The notes beneath the pieces were generated by a model. That model was not told where the DNA came from, made no database searches, and worked only from the letters and a program-made list of their open reading frames with translations. From the NCBI GenBank assembly GCA_963555705.1, contig OY743182.1, forward strand, positions 50,162,592 through 50,226,591: a DNA stretch of 64,000 nucleotides. Reading direction: 5' to 3'. Numbering within the stretch: the first letter of the stretch is position 1; each line of letters begins with the position of its first letter. The DNA comes from Ligustrum vulgare. Taxonomy: Eukaryota > Streptophyta > Magnoliopsida > Lamiales > Oleaceae. A program made the position numbers and the translations under genes. This document shows, piece after piece, positions 11,648 to 23,900 of this stretch.

Positions 11648-13333
11648 TAAGAGGGTTTATTCAATGTAGTTTTTAAAAGACATTTAATGACTTTTTTAAA
11701 TGGACTTTTTTTAAAGAATTTTATTGGATTTTATTAACTTTTATAAATTTGTATAGACTTTCAAAGATTTATGCAGACTTTTATTAAAGGACTTTTATAA
11801 ACTTTCAAAGACTTTAATAGACTTTCACATACTTTTGTTTTTTCAGTTGGAAAGTTTTTTTATAGATTTTGATAGACTTTTAATTAATATTTTTGAATAT
11901 AAAAATCTTTTTGAAGAAAATTCTTGAATTACTTTGTTTTTAATTATTATTTTTTTGGATACAATTTAATTATTATTTTTCTATAAGATCTTATAAATTT
12001 TAATTGGATTTATGTTTTTAGAAAAAATTGAAGAAAATGATAATAAAGAAAAGAGCCAAAATATAAAGAAGAAATATTAAAAAGAAAAAAAAAATTAACA
12101 AGTTGAAGGGAATAAAAATAATGATTTATTTAGTCATAGGTTTAAGGTTTCTAAAAATAACATGAAAGAATGAACAAAAATATAGAAGGAACAAAATTAT
12201 AATGTAAAAGTTTTTTTTTATTATTAAAGTCTTTCAAAATCTTGAATATTAATGAGAGACAAATAAAATGATTTTATGGTTGTACTTTCTATTTAGAAGT
12301 TAGTACATAGAAGATTTTGTAGATTTCGTCGAAGTTTTTAAAAGTCATTGACGTTTCAAAAATCTTTATCTAATATACCATGACTTTATAAACTTTTAGA
12401 AAGTCCATTAAAATCTAGGGGTGGACGTGGTTCGGTTTGGTTCTGGTTCCGGAATCAGAACCAAACCGAACCATAAACCGATGATTTTTTACTAATGGAA
12501 CCGAATGGAAACCAAACCGCTCGGTTCTGGTTTGGTCGGTTTGGTTATGAAACAATTACTTGAATTTTAAATAATAAATGCAAATTAAAAGCTGTTTATA
12601 TTCGTTTCTTCATTAGAATCCATTTACATCATTACTAAATAGAAAATGAAATTTTTATTTAATAAAACAAAAATTTTGAAAAAGTAACATGTTATTCTAA
12701 ATCAAAGAAGAAGAAACTCGACTGAAAGAAGCTGTCGACTCGTTGAAACTTAAGAATCGAACATAAAGGCCGTTAAGACTTATAAATACGTGTTACGATA
12801 AAATTCTGACTCCAATTCTACCATGATGCTGTGTGAGTTAGGAGTGAAATTTGCAATTTGAGTTTGGGTTAACTCTTAAGAATTGATGAATTGGACAGAA
12901 ATTTATATATACATAAATTTTAAAAAATAAACATCAATATTGTCGAAGGTGACTAACAAGTGCAACGATTACTTTGTTATAAAAGTGCAAGTAAGGCAGC
13001 GTGAATGCATATCTATAATTGAAAAGAATAAAAATGAATTAAAATTAAAATTTAAATTTATGACTTAAAATTTTTGTCTAATAAGAAATGAGATAAAATG
13101 CTTAGTAAATAATATTTTTTTACATTCACATTTATAATGGTTTGGTTCTTGGTTTAATTTGATTTTGCTTCGGTCTGATTTGATTTGATTATTTTGTCAC
13201 CCCTGTTAAAATCTATATTAAATACTTCAAAATTTTTAAGAAATTCTTAAAATCTAAATTGAATACACTCAAACTTTTCAAACTTTTCAAATCCTTTAAA
13301 ATCTTACCGAATCCTCAATGAATAAACCCCTAA
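11648..13333. mobile_element. TIR element split by a small hAT
   Basis: The left boundary text GGGTTTATTCAATGTAG at about 11653 is mirrored by GAATAAACCCC near 13320-13330 (reverse complement GGGGTTTATTCATTGAGG). Between them, AT-rich sequence repeats 'gactttcaaagactt'-like words in one orientation on the left and their inverse on the right. A tandem copy of AAATCTTACCGAATCCTCAA lies at about 13298 and 13357. The hAT derivative at 12416-13205 sits inside. No clear target duplication and no coding capacity. Confidence 0.45.
12416..13205. mobile_element. non-autonomous hAT element, 790 bp
   Basis: A perfect 8-bp target duplication TTAAAATC (12408-12415 and 13206-13213) brackets termini TAGGGGTGGACGTGGTTCGG (left) and CAGGGGTGACAAAATAATC (reverse complement of right). 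The subterminal DNA is full of GGTTTGGTT words. No transposase remains. It must have been moved by a related hAT source. Confidence 0.8.
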
Positions 13334-13499
13334 AGTTAGGGATTTGGAAATCTTTAAAATCTTACCGAATCCTCAATTGGACTGAAATAGATCGATCATT
13401 TCGAGTGAGTCCAAAAAATTTCTTTGGTGAAATTAATCTATTTTTTATTCTTTCTACCTACTATTCAAGAGGGCTCAAATTCAAGTTTAAAAATGACAA

Positions 13500-13910
13500 A
13501 ATTGTGAGATGGAAATAGTAGACAGGCACAGAAGCACCCGTCTGTGGATCCATCTCAGCGGTTGTCTGGCCGCCGCTGATTAAATCAGCTTTCGATTTAT
13601 GCACTGTCGTTTGAGGCTGGACCAAGTTTGATGCAGCCTATTACGGACAGTGCATTCATGACAAGATCACGTAAAACAATCAAGCTCAAACCTAGTTTTA
13701 CTTCGTAATGACTCGAAACAATCAAATACTGATTAAATATAAGCAAAAAACTACTAGAAGCAATGCATTTTCTGGCAATGTGCATATGAATTTCGGAGGC
13801 GGGTTAAGACAAGAGAGACGTGTGAAGCCTTAGATCTAAACCCTAGAATGTGTTGAAATTGGTGTGACCGACTGGTATTATATAAGGCATTTGGAGTGGG
13901 CTAATGGGCC
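13500..13910 (-). promoter_or_regulatory. possible promoter plus hairpin-rich island
   Basis: Read on the minus strand, a TGGGCC/GGCCCA site-II-like box (13905-13910) precedes a TATA-like CCTTATATAAT (13877-13887), then a telo-box-like CTAGGGTTT (around 13838-13846). This order is known from promoters of plant translation-related and snoRNA genes. Downstream (13525-13640) are three short hairpins: AGGCTG/CAGCCT (13614-13639), CAGCGG/CCGCTG (13556-13577) and CACAG/CTGTG (around 13527-13545). A 62-codon minus frame (13597-13785) lacks a known domain. Whether an RNA gene or a lost protein gene is meant is unknown. Confidence 0.35.
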
Positions 13911-14178
13911 GAAACTTGGATTTAGAGTGAAAATTTGAGGTAGAACCCACATTTTGGAATGAGAATTTAAATAAAGACGGGATAAGAGGAAATTACATTA
14001 ACGGATGTTTCCAAAGATAACATTTTAATTTTCAAATTATAAGTAAAGACTCGCTCTTTAACTCCTCTAAGGATGTTATTGATTACCTTATTTTTTCTTA
14101 GGAAATCCCAATTTTCATTCCAAATTTTCATCTTTGACTGTTTGTTTGTCAATTTTTTTTCAGGAAAACCATTTTTCC
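13911..14178. other. non-coding stretch
   Basis: No supported feature; AT-rich with short frames only. Confidence 0.4.
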
Positions 14179-15127
14179 TAGAGTTGTAAATTAAAATCGC
14201 CAAACCGAATTGAAACCGCAAATTTGAAACCATTGGTTTGGGTACACATGGATCCGTCAACGTTTTGATTTTGATCTAAATTGAACCGCTTTCAAATAGT
14301 TTGGTTTATGTTTCACCTTTCAAAACTCATTTCAAGCCGTCACCTGCGGAAAAAAAAATATAAACAAAAATATGAATATAAAATGGATAATCTGATTGAA
14401 GAATTATAATCAACTACATACCATTAGATTAAAAATAATGATTTATCAAATATTATTAGAATTAGGTAGCCAAAAGCTATCAATTATACAAAGATTAAAA
14501 TTAAGCATGAAATCAGTTAAATGTTCACTCGGCTAGTGAATGCAGATTGGCTTAATGTTTTTGAATCAGATTCAACAATATATTCTTAAGAATACAATAT
14601 TCAAGAATTTAATCAAAGTGCAAATAAGAAGAGATGGATAGTTTGTTTGACCAAGAAGCAATGCACAATTATGTACTAGGACAGACTTAATACTATAGTT
14701 TAGTAAAAAGACTAAATTCAATTCTAGATTTGACTAGGCGTGTCAAAACGGCTCGTCGGCTCGGGTAACTCGGGCTCGGCTCGTTAAAAGCTCGGGCTAA
14801 GTTCGGCTCGAGGATCGTAGGACCGAGCCGAAGCTCGGGTCGAGCCCAAAAATGCTCACTGGGCTCGTGCCGGGGCCGACCTGTGTGACCCGCCGAGCCA
14901 CACGGGCAGGCCCGTGTGACGGACCAATTTGGCCCGTAATACGAGCCAAATTGGCTCGAATACACGGGCCAGAATGGCCCGTGTAGCTGCCTGCGTGGCT
15001 GCCTGCAACACGGGTTGCTACTTGCTACTAATTGATCTGATTTTTGATTTGTATTTGAATTATGCAGATTTTTTTTTTTTTTGAAAATTTGAAATTTGAA
15101 TTTTTTTTTGTTTTCCCACGTTTTTTA

Positions 15128-15142
15128 TTCTATAAATAGGTC
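15128..15142 (+). promoter_or_regulatory. TATA box of hAT2 transposase
   Basis: TCTATAAATAGG lies about 200 bp upstream of the likely start codon at 15335, inside the left part of hAT2. It is a good plant TATA match in the right place; there is no other support. Confidence 0.6.
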
Positions 15143-15334
15143 GTATTTTGTTTGTTAATTCATAATTCACTTACAAGTTACAAGTTTTTTCATTTCGTCA
15201 TAATATTCATTTGTTTGCTATAATTTCTATTCAATTCTCTATTTCTCTATATTCTTCAATTCTTGTGATAATATTTATCTCGGTTTCAAGTTTCAACTTT
15301 CAAATTTGAAACTACATTCTACACTACAATACGT

Positions 15335-17413
15335 ATGGAGTTTAATAGCGATGAAGTTAACCAATTCAGGAGTAATTCTAGTACTTCCTCTCATATCGAT
15401 GTTTCCGAAAATGCTCCCATTGACTTAGATAATATCCAAGAGGAGGAAGTTGTTGAAATCAAACGAGTTAAAAAATAGTCATCGGATTGCTGGCAACATA
15501 TGACAAGAAAAAAAGTTGGTGTTGAAAATGGAGTTGATATATGGAAAGCGTGCTGCAATTACTGTGGTAAGGAAATGAGCTGGAAGCCCGGGTCAAGCAC
15601 TTCACATTTGAATCGGCACATAGCAAGGATGTGCAAAGCGAAACCGGTTGGTGACCCAACACAGTCCCAGCTTGTTTTTGGTGGTTCAGGACCTTCTGGT
15701 ACTACTCTTTCAACCTTTGTGTATTCGCAAGAAAGATTTCGCGAAGGTATGGCTGCATATGTGGCGGCCGCTGAGATGCTCCTTTCCTTAATTGACTTTG
15801 TTCACTTCACCCGACTTGTGCAGAATTATCTTCAACCCAGGTATACTCCTTACTATAGAAATACACTTCGTGCAGACACCGTAAAATTATATAACAAAAG
15901 GAAAGAAACTATCATTAAAGCCTTAAAAACATATGAGACTGTTATTTCATTTACATCTGATTTATGGACTGGTGGTAACAAAAAAAGTTATATTGCTGCC
16001 ACAGCTCATTACATTGACAATCTTTGGATTTTACACAAAAAAATTATTGCATTTAGATTAGTAGAATATCTTCATAATGCCGCTAACATACATTTAGTTT
16101 TAAAAGGGATTATACAAGAATTCAGTATGCAAGATATGATTCGTAGTTTTACTTTTGATAATGCTAGCGTTAATAAGGTTGTTATTGATAAATTTGTTTC
16201 TGATTTTAACCCTACATTTGATAGTTTATTTTTTCATCAACGTTGTGTTTGTCACATTATCAACTTAATTGTTAAAAGTGGTTTAAAACATATTGAAAAA
16301 TCCTTAGATAAAATTAGACAAGCAATAAATTTCATAAATGTATCACCATCAAGAAAACAAGCATTTAATAGTTTGTGTGCGGAGTATAGTTTAGAAGAAC
16401 ATTCATTTGATACGGATGTATCACATAGATGGAACTCTACATACCTTATGTTATACTCATGTGAAAATTATGATAAAATTATTTCAATGTATTATAATGG
16501 TAGACATACGTATGGATCTGACAATAATTTAGAAGAGTGGGAATGGAGAATTGCATTCTGTGTAAAAAGATTTTTAAAAGCCTTTTATGATGCCACAAAT
16601 GCATGCAGTGGTGTTTATTACCCAACATCTTCACTTGTTTTACAGCACTTTTTTCATATTGCACAAACATTCAATCAATATAGAAATTTGCCAATTTTTA
16701 ATGATGTAGTCAGCTCCATGGAGTTAAAATTTTGCAAATATTGGGAAGAATTACCTTCTTTATTTGTTTTAGCATCGGTGATGGATCCTCGATTAAATTT
16801 AATGGGCACTAAGGCTATTATAAAGGGAATTTCACAAAATTTAAATATAGAATTATCACATGTTAATGTGGAATCTTTATTATGTGAAATTTACAATTAT
16901 TATACTGCAAAAAAAGATCAATGTAGTTCTAGTTCCCAAACTAATGTTTCCCAAAGTACTCCAATGCATTCTAATTCTTTATGGGACTTTATTAACACAA
17001 ATGCAAGTGCTCCCTCAATTAGTTCCAGTGGAAACACATCTAGATCGATAGGTGGTACAAACGTTGAAATTTCATCTAAATTAGCTAGGTACATATGTGT
17101 GGATGTTCGCAGTGTTTTAACACCATAAGAATTAGAGATTTTTGATGTTTTAACTTGGTGGGGGTGTAATGAAAGGCAATATCCAGTTGTAGCAAAAATT
17201 GCACGTGATTTACTAACACCTCCGGTGTCCACCGTGGCATCGGAGGCTGCATTTAGTTTAAGTGGTAGGATTTTGTCAGACGAATGATCAAAACTAAAGG
17301 AAGACATATTAGAAGCTCTTGTATGCTTGAAGGATTGGGAATGTGCAGATTTACGACTTCAAGATAAAGTTGATAGCATCATGGCCGAGGACTTGGAGCA
17401 ATATTTAAGATAG
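15335..17413 (+). pseudogene. hAT2 transposase, one frame with three stops
   Basis: A RICESLEEPER-like hAT transposase of 692 codons in a single unspliced frame. The start ATG at 15335 gives an acidic Ser/Asn-rich leader. A BED zinc finger follows (CCNYCGKEMSW ... HLNRHIARMC), then the RNase-H-like core (TSDLWTG, FDNASVN, RCVCHIINLIV, HRWNSTYLM), the DUF4413-like region (YWEELPSLFVLASVMDPR) and the dimerisation domain (RDLLTPPVSTVASEAAFS ... LEALVCLKDW). The frame is never shifted but is cut by TAG 15476-15478, TAA 17126-17128 and TGA 17285-17287. The longest uninterrupted part is 15500-17128. Three stops without an indel suggest fairly recent decay by base substitution. Confidence 0.92.
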
Positions 17414-17472
17414 AAGAAATTGTAAGTTTTTAAAAATCATTTTGTGTAATTTAAATTATTATATTTTAAAAA

Positions 17473-17508
17473 AAATTGTACACGAAATTTTTTATTCGTG
17501 TACAATTT
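17473..17508 (+). terminator. hairpin 60 bp after hAT2 transposase
   Basis: AAATTGTACACGAA and its exact reverse complement (14 bp) flank the 8-base loop ATTTTTTA. It lies just beyond the last stop codon, so it may mark the transcript end. A role in 3' end formation is inference only. Confidence 0.4.
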
Positions 17509-18469
17509 TTAACTCAGCCTATGTTGATCATAGCCGGTCCCAAGCCCGGAAAAAGGAGGAGGGTTGTAACTTGTAAGAATGTAACTTGTAACATTTATTG
17601 AATATATATAAAAATACTAGTAATTTAATTTTAGTATAGATAGACTTTGCGAAATCTACGTTTACATTTTTATTAAATCTTATGTTTGATATTTTAACTA
17701 CATTTATTGTGTATAATTGATTTAAGTAATTATAAATACAATTCATATTCATTCGCCGAAAAAAAAAGGGCCGGCCCGGCTCGGCTCGATGAAAGCTCAA
17801 GCCGAGCCTCAAATTTTTGGCCGAGCTTTGGCTCGGCTCGGGCAAAAAAAAGCTCGGTCCTAAAAAGCTCGAGCCTTGATGTTCGGCTCGAGGCTTGGCT
17901 CGGCTCGGCTCGGCTTGTTGACATACCTAGATTTGACACAAACATTTTTGCTAATCTAGACCCACTGTCTTTTTTGCAGTAGTCTTCTTGATGTATGATT
18001 CCTAATAAATGTGCTACTTATCTATTAACTTTTATCACGATATGTTACTATGTTATGCTAGTGAAAAACCTCTTAACAAGATTTTATATGATTTCCATTA
18101 TCAATCGTGGTTTGAAATTATTTTTTATTAATTTCGTTTGTAAACCGTGGTTTGAACCAACACCAAACCGCAAAAATAGTTTGGTTTGATTTAGCAAATT
18201 AAATGGTTTTGTTTGGGTTGAGAAAACGTCAAACCGTTTTAAATGGTTTGATTTGAGAATTTATTAAAAATCGCCCAAACCGAACCGTTTACACTCCTAA
18301 TTTCCCCATTCTCACCTCACGTGATGGCAATTCCAGTTTTTTGAGGAAATCATTTTCCAGTCAGTAGAGTAGGTTTTATTCTCTTGGAAACTTGTTTCCA
18401 CGTTTTTGTTGTTATTAATTGATTTATTTATTTTTTTAGAAATTAATATTATTATTATCGAGTACAAAT

Positions 18470-18690
18470 TAGGGGTAAAGGCGGTCCAGTTTGGGCGGTT
18501 TGTCACATATTTTCAAACCAAACCATTTTTGCGGTTTGGTTCGATTTTAATTCACGGTGAACTTATCGACATAATATAACATATTTTATATGTCAAAATA
18601 ATTCATATTTTTTAATATATAAAACTAAAGTATAAGTCAATATAAGCTAAAATATATTAACATTCTTTGATTCACTCTTTCCCTCGCTAC
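18470..18690. mobile_element. left end of a hAT element (E1)
   Basis: The terminus TAGGGGTAAAGGCGGTCCAG is preceded by GTACAAAT (18462-18469). About 200 bp are similar to the left end of the hAT element at 34403 (TAGGGGTGAATGCGGTCCAG). Similarity fades near 18690 and no right end follows locally. The same 8-mer GTACAAAT follows the right terminus at 51583, far away. Confidence 0.6.
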
Positions 18691-20470
18691 CCTTACATTT
18701 GATTGACAATAAAACATTATGATGAGTGAATAATTTTATTAAAATGTGGGAGTATTACTTTCAGTGTATCAATTGTTGATATACACTAAACATCATTTGA
18801 TGATTTGATAACTCTACTCAAGGATTTGAGTTTCGTTTCATTTTCAACAATTTATTGTAGTTACGGTTTATTATTGCATTATCTTGTTCAATTTTCTTGC
18901 TTGACACTATTTTTTTTATCCACATTGCATGCATGGACCAAACTACAAGATCGAAAACTTTTGTACAACCTTTTCTGAGATCATAAAATGCAATGAAAAC
19001 GGAAAAAGATATAGACTAGAAAAGATATAAATGATAATTTTATTTTAATAGTTAAACTAGTGTTTCACCCATGCGATATACGGTATCATGTCCAAACATA
19101 TAATTGCGACTTCAATATTTTCTAATTTTTTAATTATATGTCAAAAATGTGTATAATGAAATAGATACAAAAATAATAAAATGATACCGTAATTAATAGA
19201 GTTGCTAAATTTTGAAAAACTTACGTATAAACTACATTCGTAGCTGAGTTTGTTCTATTTCCATTTTTTCAGATTCGTTACTCTAGAGATTGCAAAGTGC
19301 AACCGTCCTAGCTGAAAACTGACTTCTTTAAATAAAGAACAACCTTGAAAAGTGATTTCCATTGACTCTTATTGATATTAATAGCATACGAAGCTACCAA
19401 CTGAAATTGTTGCCCCTTGAACTTTAAAGACAATCTTGCACGTATTTGATTGAAAAGATGGAAAATTGATGGTAAGAAAATATGTTCTAGGAATTGATTT
19501 GCCTGTAAATTATTTTTTTGAAAAATTTCAATTGGAAGTGTCGGGTGAAAAAGTAGGAAATTTCCCTAAATTTGTTGTTTGAATGATATTATTTTTCATT
19601 GCAAATAAAACAAAATTTAGATATTTTAATTAAATTTTTTTTTTTATTTTTCACTCATTTGTACTTGATAATAATAATCAAATGTGACGGAAAATATGTT
19701 TTCCACTTGAGAAAAATGTTCTCACCAAATAGGTTAGAAAATATTTTTAAGGCAAATGAGTTAAGTGTACTTTAATTGATTGTCCATTTGAAAATATTTT
19801 TCAAGATAAATTTTCTAATCAAATACCAAACAAATACAAAATGAGGAAAATATTTTCTATAATCTGACATTTTTCAGGTAAATGATAGTGAGTCAAACAC
19901 ATCCTAAATTATGTCAGTGCATCCTCGAAATAAAAAATATATATATATATATATATACCTTGCAAGATTGTTATCGAGAAATTTTGCTTCAACAACGTGA
20001 TTTCCAAGTTTTTGTAACAACTAATCTCGTACCATTACATATCTCTACAAATTGATCAACATTCTGCAACAATATAAAGATATAATCATTACATAATAAA
20101 TTTGAAAATATTTTTTGTTTGTATTCACAAAAAAAGAGAAAACTTTTGCAACAAAAATTACATGAACTATTTAATTTAAAAAATAAATAGTAAAAAATAT
20201 TATAAAAAGTAAAAAATTGATAAGTCTTGGTAAATATAGAAGTGGTTCGAATATATTCCAAATGTAAATTTAAATAGTCAACATATGAATTAACCAAATA
20301 GTTAACCATATTGTAATCAAACAATTATTAACCAAATAAATATTAATCAAATAGTTAATAACATTGTATTAAAACATTGTGTTCATACTGAACCACTAAA
20401 GATTAACTAAATAATTAATTATATTGTAATCAAATATTTATTAACCAAATATAGTTAACATAAAGATTTA
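18691..20470. other. non-coding, relic repeats
   Basis: There is a degraded Helitron-like 3' end at about 19060-19090 (ACTAGTGTTTCACCCATGCG, inverse orientation) and an (AT)n tract at 19938-19958. The rest is AT-rich sequence without a supported gene. Text near 19350-19430 resembles the Helitron interior at 20910-20970. Confidence 0.45.
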
Positions 20471-20731
20471 GCCCTTGTTTGGTACGGATTAAATCTCAAA
20501 TTTTAATCCAAGTTAAAGACAACAATAAATCATATCCATGTATTTCAAGGGACTCACAATTTTTCAATCACACATCTCTTCAGCTTTTATCAAAACTAGT
20601 ATTTATCCCGTGCGATGCACGGGAAGAAACTTCGAATAAATATATTTTATATGAAATTATATGAATCCTTAGACAAAATAAATAAAATTCAAAAATAACA
20701 GATACGAACATCATTTATTGGTTTCATATTA

Positions 20732-20893
20732 CTACAAATTTTGGAATACTTCTTTGTACACTACATTATTTGTTAAATTTGTTGGTCTTTCATTCTTATC
20801 ATAAATCAACATCTTTAATCCGGAACGATTTGCCACCTTCTAAATGGCAACATAAAGTTGTCCATATGTAAACATTGGTCTTCTAAGAAGAAC
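20732..20893 (-). pseudogene. RepHel helicase C-terminal fragment
   Basis: The minus-strand translation reads RPMFTYGQLYVAI, then a stop, KVANRSGLKMLIYDKN, and ends NNVVYKEVFQNL before a TAG at 20732-20734. This is the conserved last helicase motif and C-terminus of the Helitron Rep/helicase, which drives rolling-circle transposition. An in-frame stop replaces the usual Ser of the VSR motif. Nothing upstream of this fragment survives; the LTR element insertion lies 90 bp away. Confidence 0.8.
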
Positions 20894-20981
20894 TCACGCA
20901 TGCGAGAGTGATTTTTCTTAACTCTTATTGGTCTATAATATTAATAAGTTTTACTACTGCACCAGAAATCTTGAATGATTA

Positions 20982-23900
20982 TATAGCGACCCAGAATTTT
21001 TATGCAATAAATAATTATTTTAATATTTAGAAAATTGAGTCGCTATTGTTTTGAAATTAATGCCGCGACGGATTCGTCTAGCCAAGTCAAGAAATATCGA
21101 ATTTGTTCGATTTTAAATTAAAATCCGAATTTCTAAAATTATGTTATTTTAATTATTTATTCAAAGTATTATTTTCAAAATCATTTTGAATTCCAAATTT
21201 ATTAAAATATCTCAATTTTCCTTATTCAAATTATTTCAAGTCCAAATACGTAATTCAATTTTATCTCAAAATTTATTTATTCTCAAATTATTTTCAGTCC
21301 AAAGTATATCTGTTTTAAATACATTTCTTAATCAAAATTAGTCTAATTTTCAATGGATTACTTCCCACGTTTTCTCCTCCTTCCTTTTCTTTGTCCACCA
21401 AAAACAACCATCATTATGGTTCAAGAACATAATGATGATATATACATGTTCTATTATTTTTCACTCTTTCCACTTCATTACACCATCACCAAAGTATCTT
21501 CAACATGGGCACACACCATCATTATCATCATAATCATCACTCGGCCAAGAGCAAATACCCAGCATCATCTCACCAACTACACCTACCACCATTCCAATTC
21601 ATCATTATAACATCCCTTTCATCACAAATCACATTCAAGTAATAATTCAGTCTCCATTCCCACCTTTCACTACCATCTCACGCAGCCATTCCATTATCAT
21701 CAATCCACACAATTTCAAGAAAACAAACTCAATTTCCAATCTGTAAATCAAACCAACACCGTCCATCATCACCAACCCCATTTGCAGCAACAGTCTCCAC
21801 CACCCCAGTCACCAGTGCTCAATCAAACAAACCAATCCTCAATCAGTCACCACCGGTCAGCCACAATACCACCACTGCCGGAACCACGGTTATCATCACC
21901 AAAACAGCCACTCAACCAAACCAACAATCAAACCAAGTTCACTGCCTATCCAAGAAACCACACTGCCCAAACCATTCAATTCTACCACCGCAACCAACAT
22001 CCCAAACCTCTGCAATCATCAAATGAACCACAGCCAAATCAACATCAAAACCTCCATAACCGGCCAGCTTCCTCCCAGTTTTCCTCCATTTCAGCTTCAT
22101 CCAATTCAATGCATAACTGGCTACCATAGGTTAAACCACCACCGGAATTAGTTCCATCACCACCAATTTGCAGATCACAAATTCAATTCTCCATTTTCAA
22201 ACACCCAACATCATCATCATCTCCATCATCACTTTCCCCGCACCCAACCTCAGTCGAGAACCCAAAACACCATCACCATCATACAACCATAAAACAAACC
22301 CAAAACTCAGATTAAGTCAAGCCCAAGACTTACCTCAATCACCGCCGTAAGAACGCAGCCCTAAGTTCGAAATTTGAGTTTCGATTTCACTTTGATTCTG
22401 CGACAGTCTCGCACAAATCAGCCCCCAAAAACCCAGCCTTTTGTACACCGTCACTTGCTACTAATCCCGCCGGTGTTGCGCCGGCGAGTCACCGGCTGAA
22501 GGTCGGATTTTGAATTGGTTTCGCCTCCTCCGCCCCGTTTCTTCTCTGGTCGTGCGAGTGTGAGTGAGTGAGAGACAGTAAAGTGAGAGAGAGAAATGAG
22601 AATCTGAAATATTTAATAACTTTCAAAATTTGCGCGTCAGTCCCTGAAGTTTTTAAAGGTTTTCAAATCAGTCCTCAATTTTTTAAGTTATCCATTTCAG
22701 CCCCCAAAGTTTTAAATGAGTTTTAATCAGCCCTTTCATTTTCAAAATCTATTATTTCAGTCACTGTTGATTTACTTTTAAGCCCAAGTTTCAAAAGTAT
22801 TCATTTTAAATCCCTCAACTTTCAAAATATTCATTTTAGTTCCTCAACTATCAAAAGTATTCATTTTAGTCCCTCAACTTTCAAAACATCAATTTTAGTC
22901 CTCAAATTATAATTTATCATTTTGAACTATATATTCGATAGACTAAAGTGACTTATTGGCTAAGACGAAGCGTACGGAGAATTTAAAGAAATTGAAGTCA
23001 TTCCCGCTCAACTTTGCACTCGTCGGATTTGAGGTAGACTCGCACTTATTAATTGATTTAAATTATGATTTCATATAAATGTCATGTGACTTGTGAAAGT
23101 CAATTTTCAAGAAAATTAAGTATGTTTTATGAAAGGTAAATATACCTTATGTTTTTATGAAAAGTAAGTATACCCTATGTTTTTACGATAATGTTTTATA
23201 TGTTTTGGATCATTGCTATGCACATAAGAATTCTTACCACGAAGTTCGGTAAAATTCTTGTGTCTCCATAAGTTTATGAGGATTTACCACCTAAGTTCGG
23301 TAAAATTCCTGTCTTTCCATATGTTTATGAGGATTTACCACCTAAGTTCGGTAAAATTCCTGTCTCATATGTTTATGAGGATTTCGATCATATCTTATGT
23401 TATGATGGAAATGATCCCTATGAATTTCAAGAATTATGTTTTGGTATACTTACTGTTATTATGATTTTACTACATAAGAATTCTTGCCACCTAAGTTCGG
23501 TAAAATTCTTATATTTATGAGGATTTCGATCTTATCCTATGTTATGATGAAAACTTACTGTTATTATGATTTTACTGCATAAAGAATTCTTGCCACCTAA
23601 GTTCGGTAAAGTTCTTGTGTCTCCTTATGTTTATGAGGATTTCAATCCTATCTTATGTTATGCTTTCAAAAGAAATTATGCTTGGCATAATTAAAATGTT
23701 TTTATAAGTATATGGTTTTCAAAGAGCTGTTTTCAAAGAGCTATTTTCAAAGATCCTATGATTTGCAAAATATGTCCCGTGCTGTAATGCACAATATGAG
23801 TTTTATCAAGAGCAGTTTTATAAAGAAGCTCTATCAATGCCCGTTTTATAAAGAGTCGGGATTTATGTGTTTAATCATCTTATAAATTAAATTAATTTGC

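Larger units (their letters stand above)
14735..17929 (+). mobile_element. hAT2: hAT transposon, 3195 bp
   Basis: The element is bounded by a perfect 8-bp target duplication, GATTTGAC (14727-14734 and 17930-17937). The termini are TAGGCGTGTCAAAACGGCTC (left) and TAGGTATGTCAACAAGCCG (reverse complement of right). Both ends continue into dense GGCTCGGCTCGG/GAGCCGAGCC subterminal repeats (14745-14960, 17770-17915), the usual transposase-binding landscape of hAT elements. It carries one BED-finger transposase frame. Confidence 0.95.
14179..18299. mobile_element. hAT element split by hAT2
   Basis: The left end TAGAGTTGTAAATTAAAATC and the right end (reverse complement TAGGAGTGTAAACGGTTCGG) are similar inverted termini, with AAACCG/CGGTTT-rich subterminal DNA on both sides. 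The flanking 8-mers ATTTTTCC (14171-14178) and ATTTCCCC (18300-18307) agree in 6 of 8 positions. Removing hAT2 and one copy of its target duplication leaves about 918 bp with no coding capacity, so this was already a non-autonomous element when hAT2 entered. Confidence 0.65.

Noticed and set aside
21353..22350. Several open frames of 60-115 codons in the LTR, rich in Pro, Ser, Thr and Asn
   Set aside because: They lie in a C/A-rich LTR stretch, are repeated exactly at 28246-29243 in the other LTR, and have no domain. Composition explains them.
23258..23464. 68-codon frame with repeated 'RIYHLSSVKFLS' units
   Set aside because: It is a translation of the tandem repeats in the LTR, not a conserved gene.
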